This document shows positions 8,501 through 16,125 of a stretch of DNA of 64,000 nucleotides, in pieces. The translations under genes and the position numbers were made by a program. The stretch covers positions 5,815,767 to 5,879,766 of the forward strand of contig NZ_CP062231.1 in NCBI RefSeq assembly GCF_024707525.1, read 5' to 3'. Below the pieces are notes generated by a model, which was not told where the DNA came from, made no database searches, and saw nothing but the letters and a program-made list of their open reading frames with translations. The stretch comes from Rhizobium sp. TH2. GTDB lineage: Bacteria > Pseudomonadota > Alphaproteobacteria > Rhizobiales > Rhizobiaceae. Within the stretch, counting starts at the first letter, position 1; the number at the start of each line of letters is the position of its first letter.

Positions 8501-9382
8501 CTAGAATTCCGCCAATGGCGAAAGCATGAATGGCCCCGAATTGAGAAGAGCGTCCGTGTCACCGGTGACCATCAGATCACAGGAGCCTTCGTAACGCCCA
8601 GTCTCTCCGGTCCAGCCCAGTCGATCGGTCGGGAAGTAAACGGCCGCGCGTTCGGCACGCGTTTGCACGGCCGCGATGACTTGGGCAAGCAATGGAATAT
8701 CGCGGCTGGCGATGTCGAGAAGATGGAAGGTCCCGGCCCCCTCTCGCCAGGCGACGATCGCATCATGATCCGGCATATGAGACAGTCGGATCGACGGATC
8801 GAAACAGGCGTTGAGCAGGAATTCCTCGATATGCCCGGTGACGGCGAAGCGCTCCGAGACTGGCATTCGCTGTATGAGCACGGATCGTATCAGAGCCACA
8901 TCCGCGTCGTTCTCGATGGAGAGGTGCCGGCATGGCAGGACGCCCGCAGCGGCTGGCATCGGGCCATGGAACATGTGCTGCTTAATGACGCGGAATCCGT
9001 AGGATGTATAAAGGCCGGGTTTGTCGGTGAGGAGCATTCCGAATTCGAAGCGTTGGCCTTCGGCCCAGGCGAAGGCCCGCTGCATCAGGTCGCGATAGAG
9101 CCCCTGGCCGCGATATTCCGGCCGCACCGCGCCGGATTGGTAGCCCACCGCATGTACTCGCCGGCCATTGATGACCAGCGGCGTCGAAAATGCGCTGAAA
9201 TTCGCCACACAGCGCCCCGTCTCGTCGAAATAGCCGAACGGCATCGACGTCGGATCCGGCCCGCCCAGGCGGTCGAGCTGTCCGATATCGATCTCGAACG
9301 TGTCGAAGAGAAGGTCCACTAGCGCCGTGAATGCGGCCCGGTCTCCGAAATAGTCGGAACGGAATTCTAATTGGCCGACCAT
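8501..9382 (-). CDS. GNAT family N-acetyltransferase, Eis-like two-domain type
   Basis: 293 aa. The acetyl-CoA motif A appears as QSGAVRPEYRGQGLYRDLM (about residues 80–99), preceded by a beta strand FSAFSTPLVING. A second half with weak GNAT character follows (ACFDPSIRLSHMPDH, RYEGSCDLMVTGD), like Eis-type acetyltransferases with fused domains. It would transfer acetyl from acetyl-CoA to an unknown amine. It lies one base downstream of the NIPSNAP gene stop on the same strand, so the two are likely co-transcribed and translationally coupled. Confidence 0.8.
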   Translation of the reverse strand: MVGQLEFRSDYFGDRAAFTALVDLLFDTFEIDIGQLDRLGGPDPTSMPFGYFDETGRCVANFSAFSTPLVINGRRVHAVGYQSGAVRPEYRGQGLYRDLMQRAFAWAEGQRFEFGMLLTDKPGLYTSYGFRVIKQHMFHGPMPAAAGVLPCRHLSIENDADVALIRSVLIQRMPVSERFAVTGHIEEFLLNACFDPSIRLSHMPDHDAIVAWREGAGTFHLLDIASRDIPLLAQVIAAVQTRAERAAVYFPTDRLGWTGETGRYEGSCDLMVTGDTDALLNSGPFMLSPLAEF

Positions 9383-9383
9383 G

Positions 9384-9686
9384 TCAGAAGAGCGGGCGCA
9401 TGAAGCTGCGCTCGTAGCTCACGATGCAGCGCGTCTTTTCGCCGAAATCCAGCGCGGCCTGGCATTCCGGGTCGGCCGCCATCCTCTGGCGATAGATCTC
9501 GTATTCGGCAAGCGACGGAAAACTGAACAGCGCCAGCGCAATGTTGCTGGCGCCTTCGCTTGGCAGGAAATACCCGTGATGCGTGCCACCCAGCCGCGTC
9601 ACCAGAGGTATCCAGAGCTTCGCGTAATGTTCGAATTCAGCCAGTTTATAGGGATCGATGACATAGCGAAGATAGCACGTGATCAC
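9384..9686 (-). CDS. NIPSNAP family protein
   Basis: 100 aa ferredoxin-like-fold protein of the NIPSNAP group (pattern LRYVIDPYKLAEFEHYAKLW at the N-terminus, then LGGTHHGYFLPSEG). The molecular role in bacteria is unknown. It starts with GTG at 9686, preceded by GGGGGAG seven bases upstream. First gene of a likely pair with the GNAT acetyltransferase, and 13 bp downstream of the EamA transporter on the same strand, so all three could be one operon. Confidence 0.82.
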   Translation of the reverse strand: MITCYLRYVIDPYKLAEFEHYAKLWIPLVTRLGGTHHGYFLPSEGASNIALALFSFPSLAEYEIYRQRMAADPECQAALDFGEKTRCIVSYERSFMRPLF

Positions 9687-9699
9687 GAAACGCTCCCCC

Positions 9700-10599
9700 T
9701 CATGGTGCTGTCGGCGCGCGCCTGAAAATTCCGAGCTTGAGGCCGAAATTCATGCCCGCGACCGCCAGGAAGATCAGCGCCATGCCGATCATCTGTACCG
9801 GCTGGAGTAGATGGCCGAAGGCCAGCCTGTCAACCACGATCGAAGCGACCGGATAGATGAAGGACAGCGCGCCGGTGAGGTGGACCGGCAGCCTCTGGAT
9901 CGCGCCATAGAGCAGGATGTACATCACGCCGGTATGGACAAAGCCCATCGTGGCAAGCAGCGACCAGGTCTGGCCATCCGAGGGCAGATTGAGGAAGTCC
10001 GCGAAGGGCGCCAGCATCGCCACGCCGGTCAGGACATGCACGAGCGCCACGAGATGCGGCGGCACGCCTTTCAGCCACTTGGCGGCGAAGGCAGCCAGCG
10101 CATAGAAGAGGGCCGCTCCGAGTGCGAGCAGGATGCCGATGGCATAGCTCCCGCCTGTCGCTCCGCCACCGGGCTTGGCCTGTACGATCAGCATCATGCC
10201 GCCGAAAGCGAGCGCCAGCCAGGCGAGCTTTTCCAGTGTGATCTTCTCGCCGAGAAACAGCGCGCCCAGCCCGAGCAGCATGAAGGGCTGGGTGTTGTAG
10301 ACCGTTGTGGCGATCGAGATCGAGGATCGGGGATAGGCGGCGAACAGCAGCAGCCAGTTCGACACGATGGCGATGCCGCCGAGCACGGCGATCAACAATT
10401 GCCGGCGGGTGATGACGCCGGGCTTGAGGTAACCGAGCGCGCCGCAGATGGCTATCAGCGCCACGGCACCGAAAGCGCAGCGCCAGAAGACGACATTCTC
10501 GACCGGCTGCCCGGACACCAGCACGAACCAGCCGATCGTGCCCGATATCAGCATCGCTGCCGTCATTTCGATTGTTCCGCGCCGTATGTCGTTCTGCAT
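9700..10599 (-). CDS. EamA/DMT family transporter
   Basis: 299 aa with ten predicted membrane helices in two EamA repeats. The first repeat contains WRCAFGAVALIAI and the EKITLEKLAWLALAFGG stretch, and the second contains SYAIGILLALGAALFYALAAFAAKWL. These carriers export or import small metabolites such as amino acids, purines or riboflavin; the substrate is unknown here. It is divergent from an Lrp/AsnC regulator gene across 111 bp, the standard arrangement for local control of an amino-acid exporter by Lrp-type regulators. Confidence 0.88.
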   Translation of the reverse strand: MQNDIRRGTIEMTAAMLISGTIGWFVLVSGQPVENVVFWRCAFGAVALIAICGALGYLKPGVITRRQLLIAVLGGIAIVSNWLLLFAAYPRSSISIATTVYNTQPFMLLGLGALFLGEKITLEKLAWLALAFGGMMLIVQAKPGGGATGGSYAIGILLALGAALFYALAAFAAKWLKGVPPHLVALVHVLTGVAMLAPFADFLNLPSDGQTWSLLATMGFVHTGVMYILLYGAIQRLPVHLTGALSFIYPVASIVVDRLAFGHLLQPVQMIGMALIFLAVAGMNFGLKLGIFRRAPTAP

Positions 10600-10710
10600 T
10601 GCCTTGCTCCTCGGGTTATGAGGAGGATATTGCGCGGATGGTGTTCTTTATATAGTTTGGCGAAGGATCATCTGCCGTCGTGCCTAATAATGAAAAGCAG
10701 AGAGAGTAGA
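10600..10710. promoter_or_regulatory. divergent promoter region, EamA transporter / Lrp regulator
   Basis: 111 bp between divergent starts, with an AT-rich core (TTCTTTATATAGTTTGG) near 10645–10662. Presumed to hold both promoters and the Lrp binding sites; no clear symmetric operator was recognised. Confidence 0.4.
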
Positions 10711-11163
10711 ATGCCTAACGATACGCTCGATGCCATCGACCAGCGCATCCTCGAAGCCCTGAGCCGCAATTCCCGCATGCCGTTGAAGGAACTGGCCGAG
10801 ATCGCCGGCCTGTCTTCGCCAAGTGCCGCCGAACGCGTGCGGCGGCTCGAGGATCGTGGGGTGATTTCCGGCTTCACGGTCAGTCTCGGTCTGGCGGCGC
10901 TCGGCTATCCCTTGCAGGCCATCGTGCGCGTCCGACCGCTGCCGGGCCAGCTTCACATCGTCGAGCGATTGATCCAGGAAACGCCTGAGTTCATCGAATG
11001 CGACAAGGTCACGGGTGACGATTGCTTCATCGCCCGGCTGGTCGTGCGCTCGATGGGTGAGCTCGACGGCATACTGGACAAGATCGCCGAGCGGGCGGAA
11101 ACCAATACGTCGATGATCAAGGCCTCGCCGGTCGAGCGCCGCCTGCCGCCGTTCAACGGGTGA
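10711..11163 (+). CDS. Lrp/AsnC family transcriptional regulator
   Basis: 150 aa. N-terminal winged HTH: LDAIDQRILEALSRNSRMPLKELA, then the recognition region SSPSAAERVRRLEDRGVI. The C-terminal RAM/AsnC effector domain contains ECDKVTGDDCFIARLVVRSM. It would act as a dimer or octamer sensing an amino acid. The ATG at 10711 follows GAGAG; an ATG 21 bases upstream lacks a ribosome site. It is divergent from the EamA gene, its probable target, and its 3' end overlaps the convergent small membrane protein gene by 11 bases. Confidence 0.92.
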   Translation: MPNDTLDAIDQRILEALSRNSRMPLKELAEIAGLSSPSAAERVRRLEDRGVISGFTVSLGLAALGYPLQAIVRVRPLPGQLHIVERLIQETPEFIECDKVTGDDCFIARLVVRSMGELDGILDKIAERAETNTSMIKASPVERRLPPFNG

Positions 11164-11419
11164 CTTTGGCGTTCAGCGTCCGGATACGCGCGCGCCGGTA
11201 GGCATCAGGAATGGAGAGCGCCCAGATGAACAGACCGCCCGCATGGCGCCCGATGAATGAAATCTCCGGCGTGGTTGTCGCATAGGTCAGCGCGCCGAAC
11301 AGAACCACGAAGAAGGCGAAGGCCAGACCACGCCGCGGCTCGCCGGCGGCCACATGCCCGGCGCCCGGCAGGATCACCGCCAGGGCCAGCACGAGATAGG
11401 GGTTCATCACTTTCTGCAT
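11153..11419 (-). CDS. small membrane protein (about 84–88 aa)
   Basis: Two or three hydrophobic segments (NPYLVLALAVILPGAGHVAAG, LAFAFFVVLFGALTYA, HAGGLFIWALSIPDAY). The GAGHVAAGEPRRGLAF arrangement resembles small two-helix membrane proteins of the TM2/DUF6677-like type, but I do not assign a family. Start either at 11419 or at ATG 11407 (MNPYL), the latter with a weak AGAAAG site. It is the last gene of a same-strand run from 14420, ten bases after the upstream stop. Confidence 0.65.
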   Translation of the reverse strand: MQKVMNPYLVLALAVILPGAGHVAAGEPRRGLAFAFFVVLFGALTYATTTPEISFIGRHAGGLFIWALSIPDAYRRARIRTLNAKVTR

Positions 11420-11429
11420 CGGCGCAATT

Positions 11430-12125
11430 CTAAGCTGCTTCCGTGACCGGCGCCAGTGCGGAATCCGGCAGCACCTCGGCCAGCGCGCTGGCCATCGCGA
11501 TCGCTGAACTGATATCCTCGGCCGGCACCGATGCGATGGCGAAACGGGATTGGCGCAGGAAAAGATGCGCCGCACGTTCGCCCTGGGCGGCCTGGCGCAT
11601 GATGCGCACGCCATTCGGGCTGATCACCGCTTCCTTGACCTGTGGGTCGGCGAACACGGTGCTGAAATGGCCGAGCACCCGCTCTGCCTGCCATGGCGTG
11701 GCGGAGCCGTCGCCGCGCATCAGCATCGATGTTCCGGTCTTCGGCGGCGCCATCCATTCCCGCATGTCGTGGACGAGCGAATAATACTCGCCCCCGGTCG
11801 GGCGCGCCAAGGCGCCGATCAAGGGTCGTCGATACGTGCCGCTGTCGTAGATCGTCACCCTGAGCCAGAGCTGCGGCAGCCGCCGGGTGATCATGCTGTC
11901 GCCGATGAGCTCGATCTTCACCTGCCTGCCATCGGCGATCCTGCCGGTAGCCACCGGAAATTGGTCCGGTCCGATCATGATCGAGGCGTCAGAGAGCAGG
12001 TTTACCGCTTCATCGAGAAGCCGATGGCGCGAAGCCATGGCATCCCGATGTTCCCTGATCCCTCGGACGGCGAGCCATGCGCATGCCGCCAGCGAAAGGA
12101 TCAGCAAGGCGAAGCTGGTGGTCAT
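11430..12125 (-). CDS. membrane-anchored hypothetical protein (231 aa)
   Basis: One N-terminal hydrophobic segment (FALLILSLAACAWLAV), then a soluble domain of about 200 residues with alternating beta-rich and charged stretches (VKIELIGDSMITRRLPQLWLRVTIYD). No recognised motif or catalytic pattern. The start at 12125 lies four bases after the permease stop, giving tight coupling to the APC permease gene. Unknown function; by position it may serve the same transport process or simply ride on the operon. Confidence 0.68.
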   Translation of the reverse strand: MTTSFALLILSLAACAWLAVRGIREHRDAMASRHRLLDEAVNLLSDASIMIGPDQFPVATGRIADGRQVKIELIGDSMITRRLPQLWLRVTIYDSGTYRRPLIGALARPTGGEYYSLVHDMREWMAPPKTGTSMLMRGDGSATPWQAERVLGHFSTVFADPQVKEAVISPNGVRIMRQAAQGERAAHLFLRQSRFAIASVPAEDISSAIAMASALAEVLPDSALAPVTEAA

Positions 12126-12129
12126 CCCG

Positions 12130-13527
12130 TCAATATCCCTGCGGCTTCGGCCAGGGCATGGTGAACTGGTCGCCACGCTTTACATATTGATAACGCCGGA
12201 AGTGGAACCAGAGCGACGCGATGACGTAGAACCCGACCATGGTGATGAGCTGGGTTCCGTAACCCAGGAACACCGCGAAGTAGGCCGTGGCGCAGAGGAT
12301 CAAGAGCACGATGGTCGGCAGCGGATGCATCGGGTGCACATAACCGCGCTTGATCGAGCCGAGCGGCCACTTGTTGCGGAACATCACCATGTTGAAGGTC
12401 ATGAACGTATAGCCGAGCAGGCCCGACAGGATCGAGAAGGTGACGACCTGGTCGAGCGGTGCGCCGAGCGCGAAGATCAGCGCGATCGGTACGAGGAAGA
12501 CGATCGAGCGATAGGGCGTGCGATAGATCGGATGCACCGCGCCGAACCAGATCGGCAGGTAGCGGTCGCGGCCCATCGAGAACCATGCCCGCGATGCATC
12601 GTTGATGCAGCCGTTGGCCGAGGCGAGCGTCGAGAAGATCGTGCCGATGAACAGCAGCACCATCAAGCCGCTGCTGCCGGTGACGCGCGCGGCATCGAAC
12701 AGCGGCGTGCCGGCCTGGCCGAGATATTCCCACGGGATCAGGCCCGAGCAGACATACCAGGTCATGGTCGCCGCGATCAGCAGCGTCATGATGCCGGCCA
12801 TGGTGCCGTAAGGCAGCGAGCGGGCAGGGGAGCGAACTTCCTCGGCCGCCTGGCAGGTGCCCTCGATGCCGAGATAGTACCAGAGCCCGAAGTGAAGCGA
12901 CGCGATGATGCCCATCCAGCCATAGGGAAGCGGGTCGCTGGTCACCGCCGAGAAATCGAGCGGAACGGTCGAAACTCCCATCTGCACCACGACGAACAGG
13001 ATCACGATTGCCAGGAAGGCGATGCCGGTGATGACGAGATTGAAATTCAGTGTCGCCAGCACGCCGCGATAGTTCAGCCATGCCAGGAACATGATGGAGA
13101 GAATGATGAAAGGCTGCTGGTTGAGGCCCGAATGGCCCTGCAATCCGGCGACCGTATCGAGCAGGAAGCCGATCGTGATCGCATTGCCGGCCTCCAGCAT
13201 CGTATAGGCCATGACCAGGAACAGGCCGACATTGAAGGCCATCAGCGGCCCGACGATGTGCTTGGCCTGGGCATATTGCCCGCCGGCCGCGGCGACCGTC
13301 GAGGTCACTTCGGAGTCGATCATCGCGACGCAGGTATAAAGCAGTCCGGCCACCCAGCAGGCGACCAGGCCTGCGATCATGCCGCCTTTGCCGATCGAGA
13401 AGTTCCAGCCCATATATTCGCCGACAAGAACGATGCCGACGCCGAGCGCCCAGATGTGGGCGGGGCCGAGAACGCGCAGCAATTGAAGTCGCTGGGGCTG
13501 GCCGGTGGTGGAATTTGTGTCTGCCAT
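12130..13527 (-). CDS. APC superfamily permease
   Basis: 465 aa with about 12 membrane helices. The N-terminal part GVGIVLVGEYMGWNFSIGKGG matches the helix 1 region of amino acid/ethanolamine-type APC transporters, and EAGNAITIGFLLDT and NYRGVLATLNFNLVITG are also typical. It would import an amino acid, amine or ethanolamine with protons or sodium. It sits in a same-strand run with three small membrane proteins upstream (14420 to 13538) and two more membrane proteins downstream. Intergenic distances are only 4–13 bp, so all are probably one operon. The substrate is not deducible. Confidence 0.9.
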   Translation of the reverse strand: MADTNSTTGQPQRLQLLRVLGPAHIWALGVGIVLVGEYMGWNFSIGKGGMIAGLVACWVAGLLYTCVAMIDSEVTSTVAAAGGQYAQAKHIVGPLMAFNVGLFLVMAYTMLEAGNAITIGFLLDTVAGLQGHSGLNQQPFIILSIMFLAWLNYRGVLATLNFNLVITGIAFLAIVILFVVVQMGVSTVPLDFSAVTSDPLPYGWMGIIASLHFGLWYYLGIEGTCQAAEEVRSPARSLPYGTMAGIMTLLIAATMTWYVCSGLIPWEYLGQAGTPLFDAARVTGSSGLMVLLFIGTIFSTLASANGCINDASRAWFSMGRDRYLPIWFGAVHPIYRTPYRSIVFLVPIALIFALGAPLDQVVTFSILSGLLGYTFMTFNMVMFRNKWPLGSIKRGYVHPMHPLPTIVLLILCATAYFAVFLGYGTQLITMVGFYVIASLWFHFRRYQYVKRGDQFTMPWPKPQGY

Positions 13528-13537
13528 GGAAGCCCCC

Positions 13538-13705
13538 TCAGATCACGTGACGTTCGGCTGCGGCCTCGATCTCGCCTTCGCGCGACGAGGTCAGCAGGTC
13601 GTTGTCGTAGGTCGTATCGATGCGCACCATGTCGTAGAGCATCAGCGCGCCGAAGACGAAGGAAAGCGCCCATGCCGCGTATTCCAGGATTGTCCAGATA
13701 TCCAT
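13538..13705 (-). CDS. small membrane protein, 55 aa
   Basis: A short gene between the permease and the 126-aa protein. It reads MDIWTILEYAAWALSFVFGALM with one hydrophobic helix, then an acidic soluble tail (RIDTTYDNDL, SREGEIEAAAERHVI). GGGGCG precedes the ATG. Spacing is 10 bp to the permease start and 9 bp from the upstream stop, as in a compact operon. I infer a single-pass accessory subunit or regulator of the permease; no family recognised. Confidence 0.7.
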   Translation of the reverse strand: MDIWTILEYAAWALSFVFGALMLYDMVRIDTTYDNDLLTSSREGEIEAAAERHVI

Positions 13706-13714
13706 GTCGCGCCC

Positions 13715-14095
13715 CTATTTCTTGTTGCCGAAACGCTCTTCGATGACTTCGCGATATTCCCGATCGGAGAGCCGGACGACGAGAACGAAATAGCCGATGA
13801 CGAGTACCGCCATGGTAATCAGCGCGGCCCAACTGAAGGAATAATCGAACCGGGCGGTAATCATGTCATTGGCGGCCGCTGGATCGGTGATGCCGAGTGC
13901 CGCCCACTGCTGCTGCTCGGTGGCATTCTGGCCAAGCGCCTCCCAGGTCGGGTTGGCGATCGGCGCGGGCGTCTTGGCGGCGCCGGCGAGCCCGAGATAA
14001 AGCGGAACGTAGAGCGCTCCGACCGTCAGCACGAGCAGCGTGATGACGTCGAAGACCTGCGCGCCGAGACTTTGTTTGGGCGGTTGATATGCCAT
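13715..14095 (-). CDS. small membrane protein, 126 aa
   Basis: Two hydrophobic helices (VFDVITLLVLTVGALYVPLYLGLAG near residues 14–38, and SWAALITMAVLVIGYFVLVVRL near 87–108). A polar loop of about 45 residues lies between them (ATEQQQWAALGI), and the basic/acidic tail ends in ERFGNKK. The start at 14095 has GGGGGA and was preferred to a start ten residues earlier. Second gene of the permease operon. Likely a membrane partner of the permease by position only. Confidence 0.78.
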   Translation of the reverse strand: MAYQPPKQSLGAQVFDVITLLVLTVGALYVPLYLGLAGAAKTPAPIANPTWEALGQNATEQQQWAALGITDPAAANDMITARFDYSFSWAALITMAVLVIGYFVLVVRLSDREYREVIEERFGNKK

Positions 14096-14108
14096 TGATG
14101 TGTCCCCC

Positions 14109-14420
14109 TTAGCGCCGGCGTGCACGCATCTCGTCGAGATGCTTCAGGTCGAGGCCGTAAATGAAGTGCTTGTCGTCGGAATAGTGGCGCAGCATGGCGA
14201 CGATGGCCGCCGTGTTGAAGATCAGCACCAGCGCGCAGGCCACGGAAAGAATGATCCGGATGCCTGGTACGGCAATGAATGGCCAGATGGTGAACAATGC
14301 GAAAAGCATGGTGCACCACAGCACAACGATGAAAATGATGAGACCCAAACGGTCGCGCGCATGCATCCTGTCGATGCGCTGCGTCAGCAACGCATCGGCG
14401 CGTTCCTCTGCCAATATCAT
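14109..14420 (-). CDS. small membrane protein, 103 aa
   Basis: Cytoplasmic N-terminus (ILAEERADALLTQRIDRMHARDR), two hydrophobic helices (LGLIIFIVVLWCTMLFALFTIWPFIAV and IRIILSVACALVLIFNTAAIVAML), and a basic C-terminal tail. The ATG at 14420 was chosen because GGAGGA lies just before it; longer in-frame starts lack support. First gene of the run that leads to the APC permease; its promoter would lie in the 224 bp upstream. No family recognised. Confidence 0.78.
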   Translation of the reverse strand: MILAEERADALLTQRIDRMHARDRLGLIIFIVVLWCTMLFALFTIWPFIAVPGIRIILSVACALVLIFNTAAIVAMLRHYSDDKHFIYGLDLKHLDEMRARRR

Positions 14421-14617
14421 ATGTCCTCCCATGCCCGCGAGGGCAGAAACACATTTGCCTCCCAGGCAAATTTCTTTCGCGTTAGGAATACGACCGGATG
14501 TTAGCGCTGTCAACAATCGTCTGCGTTGAAATGACGCATCCTGCACAGGATTTGTGCGGACAGCCCACGGAATGGGCAGTGCAATCAAGCTGAGAAAAGT
14601 TGACTATGCTTCTGCGA

Positions 14618-14640
14618 GCCAAGGGCATTGCACCCTTGGC
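14618..14640 (-). terminator. hairpin downstream of serine hydrolase gene
   Basis: Perfect 8 bp stem GCCAAGGG / CCCTTGGC with a 7-base loop, starting five bases beyond the serine hydrolase stop. There is no T-run on the minus strand, so termination strength is uncertain. Confidence 0.5.
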
Positions 14641-14644
14641 GCCA

Positions 14645-15559
14645 TCAAGCGGCGGACATGGCTTCCAATGTCACGTCGAGGATTTCGCCCATCCGGCCAT
14701 GATCGATCCCGTGATCGACGCGAGCGGAGCGGTGTACGACGACAAGGTCGTGGCCCGGCAGAACGATGATGTATTGCCCGCCAAACCCGCTGGCATAGTA
14801 GAGCGGCACATCCGCATTGAGCCGATCGCCCGGCGCTCCGGCTTCGGCCGTCCACCAGAGGTAGCCATAACCTCGCCCGCCGCCGAGATCGACATGCGGC
14901 CGGACACTCTCCCGAACCCAGACATCGGGAACGATCTGGTGCCGGTTCCATGACCCGCCCTGCAGGTAGAGTTGGCCGACACGTGCGAGATCGCGGGCCG
15001 AAAGACGCATCTTGTAGACCGGATGCATGGATTCCGGTCCGTGCTCGAAACGGAGGTCGCTGACATCGAAATCCTGCATGCCGAGGGGCGTTGCCACGCG
15101 GTTCGAAAATGCTTCGAACAGCCCCATGCCGGTGATGCGTTCGAAGATTGTGCCGAGCACATTGAAGTCCCAATTGTTGTAGAACCAGTGCGTGCCCGGC
15201 GGATGGCTGCCACGCGCGGGTCGGCCGCGAGATGTATCGTAGACCGAGGGATGATAGACGCCGGATCGCGTGGTGAGGAGATCGCGTATCGTGGCGCGCT
15301 TCTCATCCACTGTCAGCTGCTCGATGTCATCCACGCCGATATCGGCCAAGGTCGCATCGAGATCGATCCGCCCCTCGGCAGTGTATATGCCGAACAGAAT
15401 GCTGACCAGGCTCTTGCGAACAGAGGCCACGCTCGACCGCGCGGCGATGTCGCCCCAGGCAAACACCTGCTCGCCGCCGTGCAGCATCATGAATGCGGTC
15501 GATCCGCCCCTGCCGAGCTCAACGCCCAGCCTGGCAAGCCCGTCCTGGCGCCATGGCAC
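14645..15559 (-). CDS. serine hydrolase, class C beta-lactamase/PBP-like fold
   Basis: 304 aa. Catalytic SxxK is SVRK (Ser46, Lys49) and the YxN motif is YNN at 127–129. The third motif region reads HRSARVDHG near residue 285 instead of a clear KTG. Such enzymes are esterases or D-Ala-D-Ala peptidases rather than resistance enzymes in most cases. No signal peptide is visible, so it is probably cytoplasmic. It starts with GTG two bases after the dut stop, suggesting translational coupling, although no good ribosome site is seen. It shares the dut transcript. Confidence 0.8.
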   Translation of the reverse strand: MPWRQDGLARLGVELGRGGSTAFMMLHGGEQVFAWGDIAARSSVASVRKSLVSILFGIYTAEGRIDLDATLADIGVDDIEQLTVDEKRATIRDLLTTRSGVYHPSVYDTSRGRPARGSHPPGTHWFYNNWDFNVLGTIFERITGMGLFEAFSNRVATPLGMQDFDVSDLRFEHGPESMHPVYKMRLSARDLARVGQLYLQGGSWNRHQIVPDVWVRESVRPHVDLGGGRGYGYLWWTAEAGAPGDRLNADVPLYYASGFGGQYIIVLPGHDLVVVHRSARVDHGIDHGRMGEILDVTLEAMSAA

Positions 15560-15561
15560 TG

Positions 15562-16035
15562 CTATTGCAGTCCCGTCGAGCCGAAGCCGCCGGCGCCGCG
15601 ATCCGTGGCGCCGGCCAGCGCGCGTTCCTCGACGATCCCCTGCACCACCGGCGCCACAACCAACTGGGCGATGCGCATGCCGCGCTCGACCTTGAACCGC
15701 TCCTCACCGAAATTGATCAGCAGCACATGCACCTCGCCGCGAAAGTCGCTGTCGATAGTACCCGGCGAATTGAGGCAGGTGATGCCGTTCTTGAAGGCGA
15801 GGCCGGAGCGGGGCCGCACCTGGATTTCGTAGCCGGGCGGTATCTCGAAAATGAACCCGGTGGGGATGAGGGCGCGATTGCCGAGCTTCAGGATGATGGG
15901 TTTGTCCTCGGGCACGGCGGCGCGGATATCCATGCCGGCGGCACCCAGTGTTTCATAGGCGGGGAGCGGCAGTCCGTCGCCATGGGGCAGGCGGACGAGA
16001 CCGATGACGGGCGGGGGCGTGATGATCTGGCTCAT
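15562..16035 (-). CDS. dut: dUTP diphosphatase
   Basis: 157 aa, the usual size. It hydrolyses dUTP to dUMP and PPi, keeping uracil out of DNA and feeding thymidylate synthesis; active as a homotrimer. All five family motifs are visible: [42 protein letters not shown] and [10 protein letters not shown]. It is divergent from prfC across 90 bp and precedes a serine hydrolase gene on the same strand. The start [16 protein letters not shown] fits alphaproteobacterial homologues. Confidence 0.97.
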   Translation of the reverse strand: MSQIITPPPVIGLVRLPHGDGLPLPAYETLGAAGMDIRAAVPEDKPIILKLGNRALIPTGFIFEIPPGYEIQVRPRSGLAFKNGITCLNSPGTIDSDFRGEVHVLLINFGEERFKVERGMRIAQLVVAPVVQGIVEERALAGATDRGAGGFGSTGLQ

Positions 16036-16125
16036 GGATGCTTTCTCGCCCGTGGGGCGGGCGGGGTCAATTGCATTTGCCGGCCCGAATGGCTAGATAG
16101 CCGCCATTCAACAGGATTTTGATTG

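Noticed and set aside
9811..10710. Upstream open extension of the Lrp gene frame (about 300 codons)
   Set aside because: It runs antisense through the EamA transporter gene; the composition (Arg/Gly/His/Gln-rich) is that of a GC-rich shadow frame. The Lrp protein starts at 10711.
11887..13746. 619-codon open frame antisense to the permease operon
   Set aside because: Opposite to a clear APC permease; the translation is rich in Arg, His, Asp and Glu with no domain. GC skew of codon positions explains the lack of stops.
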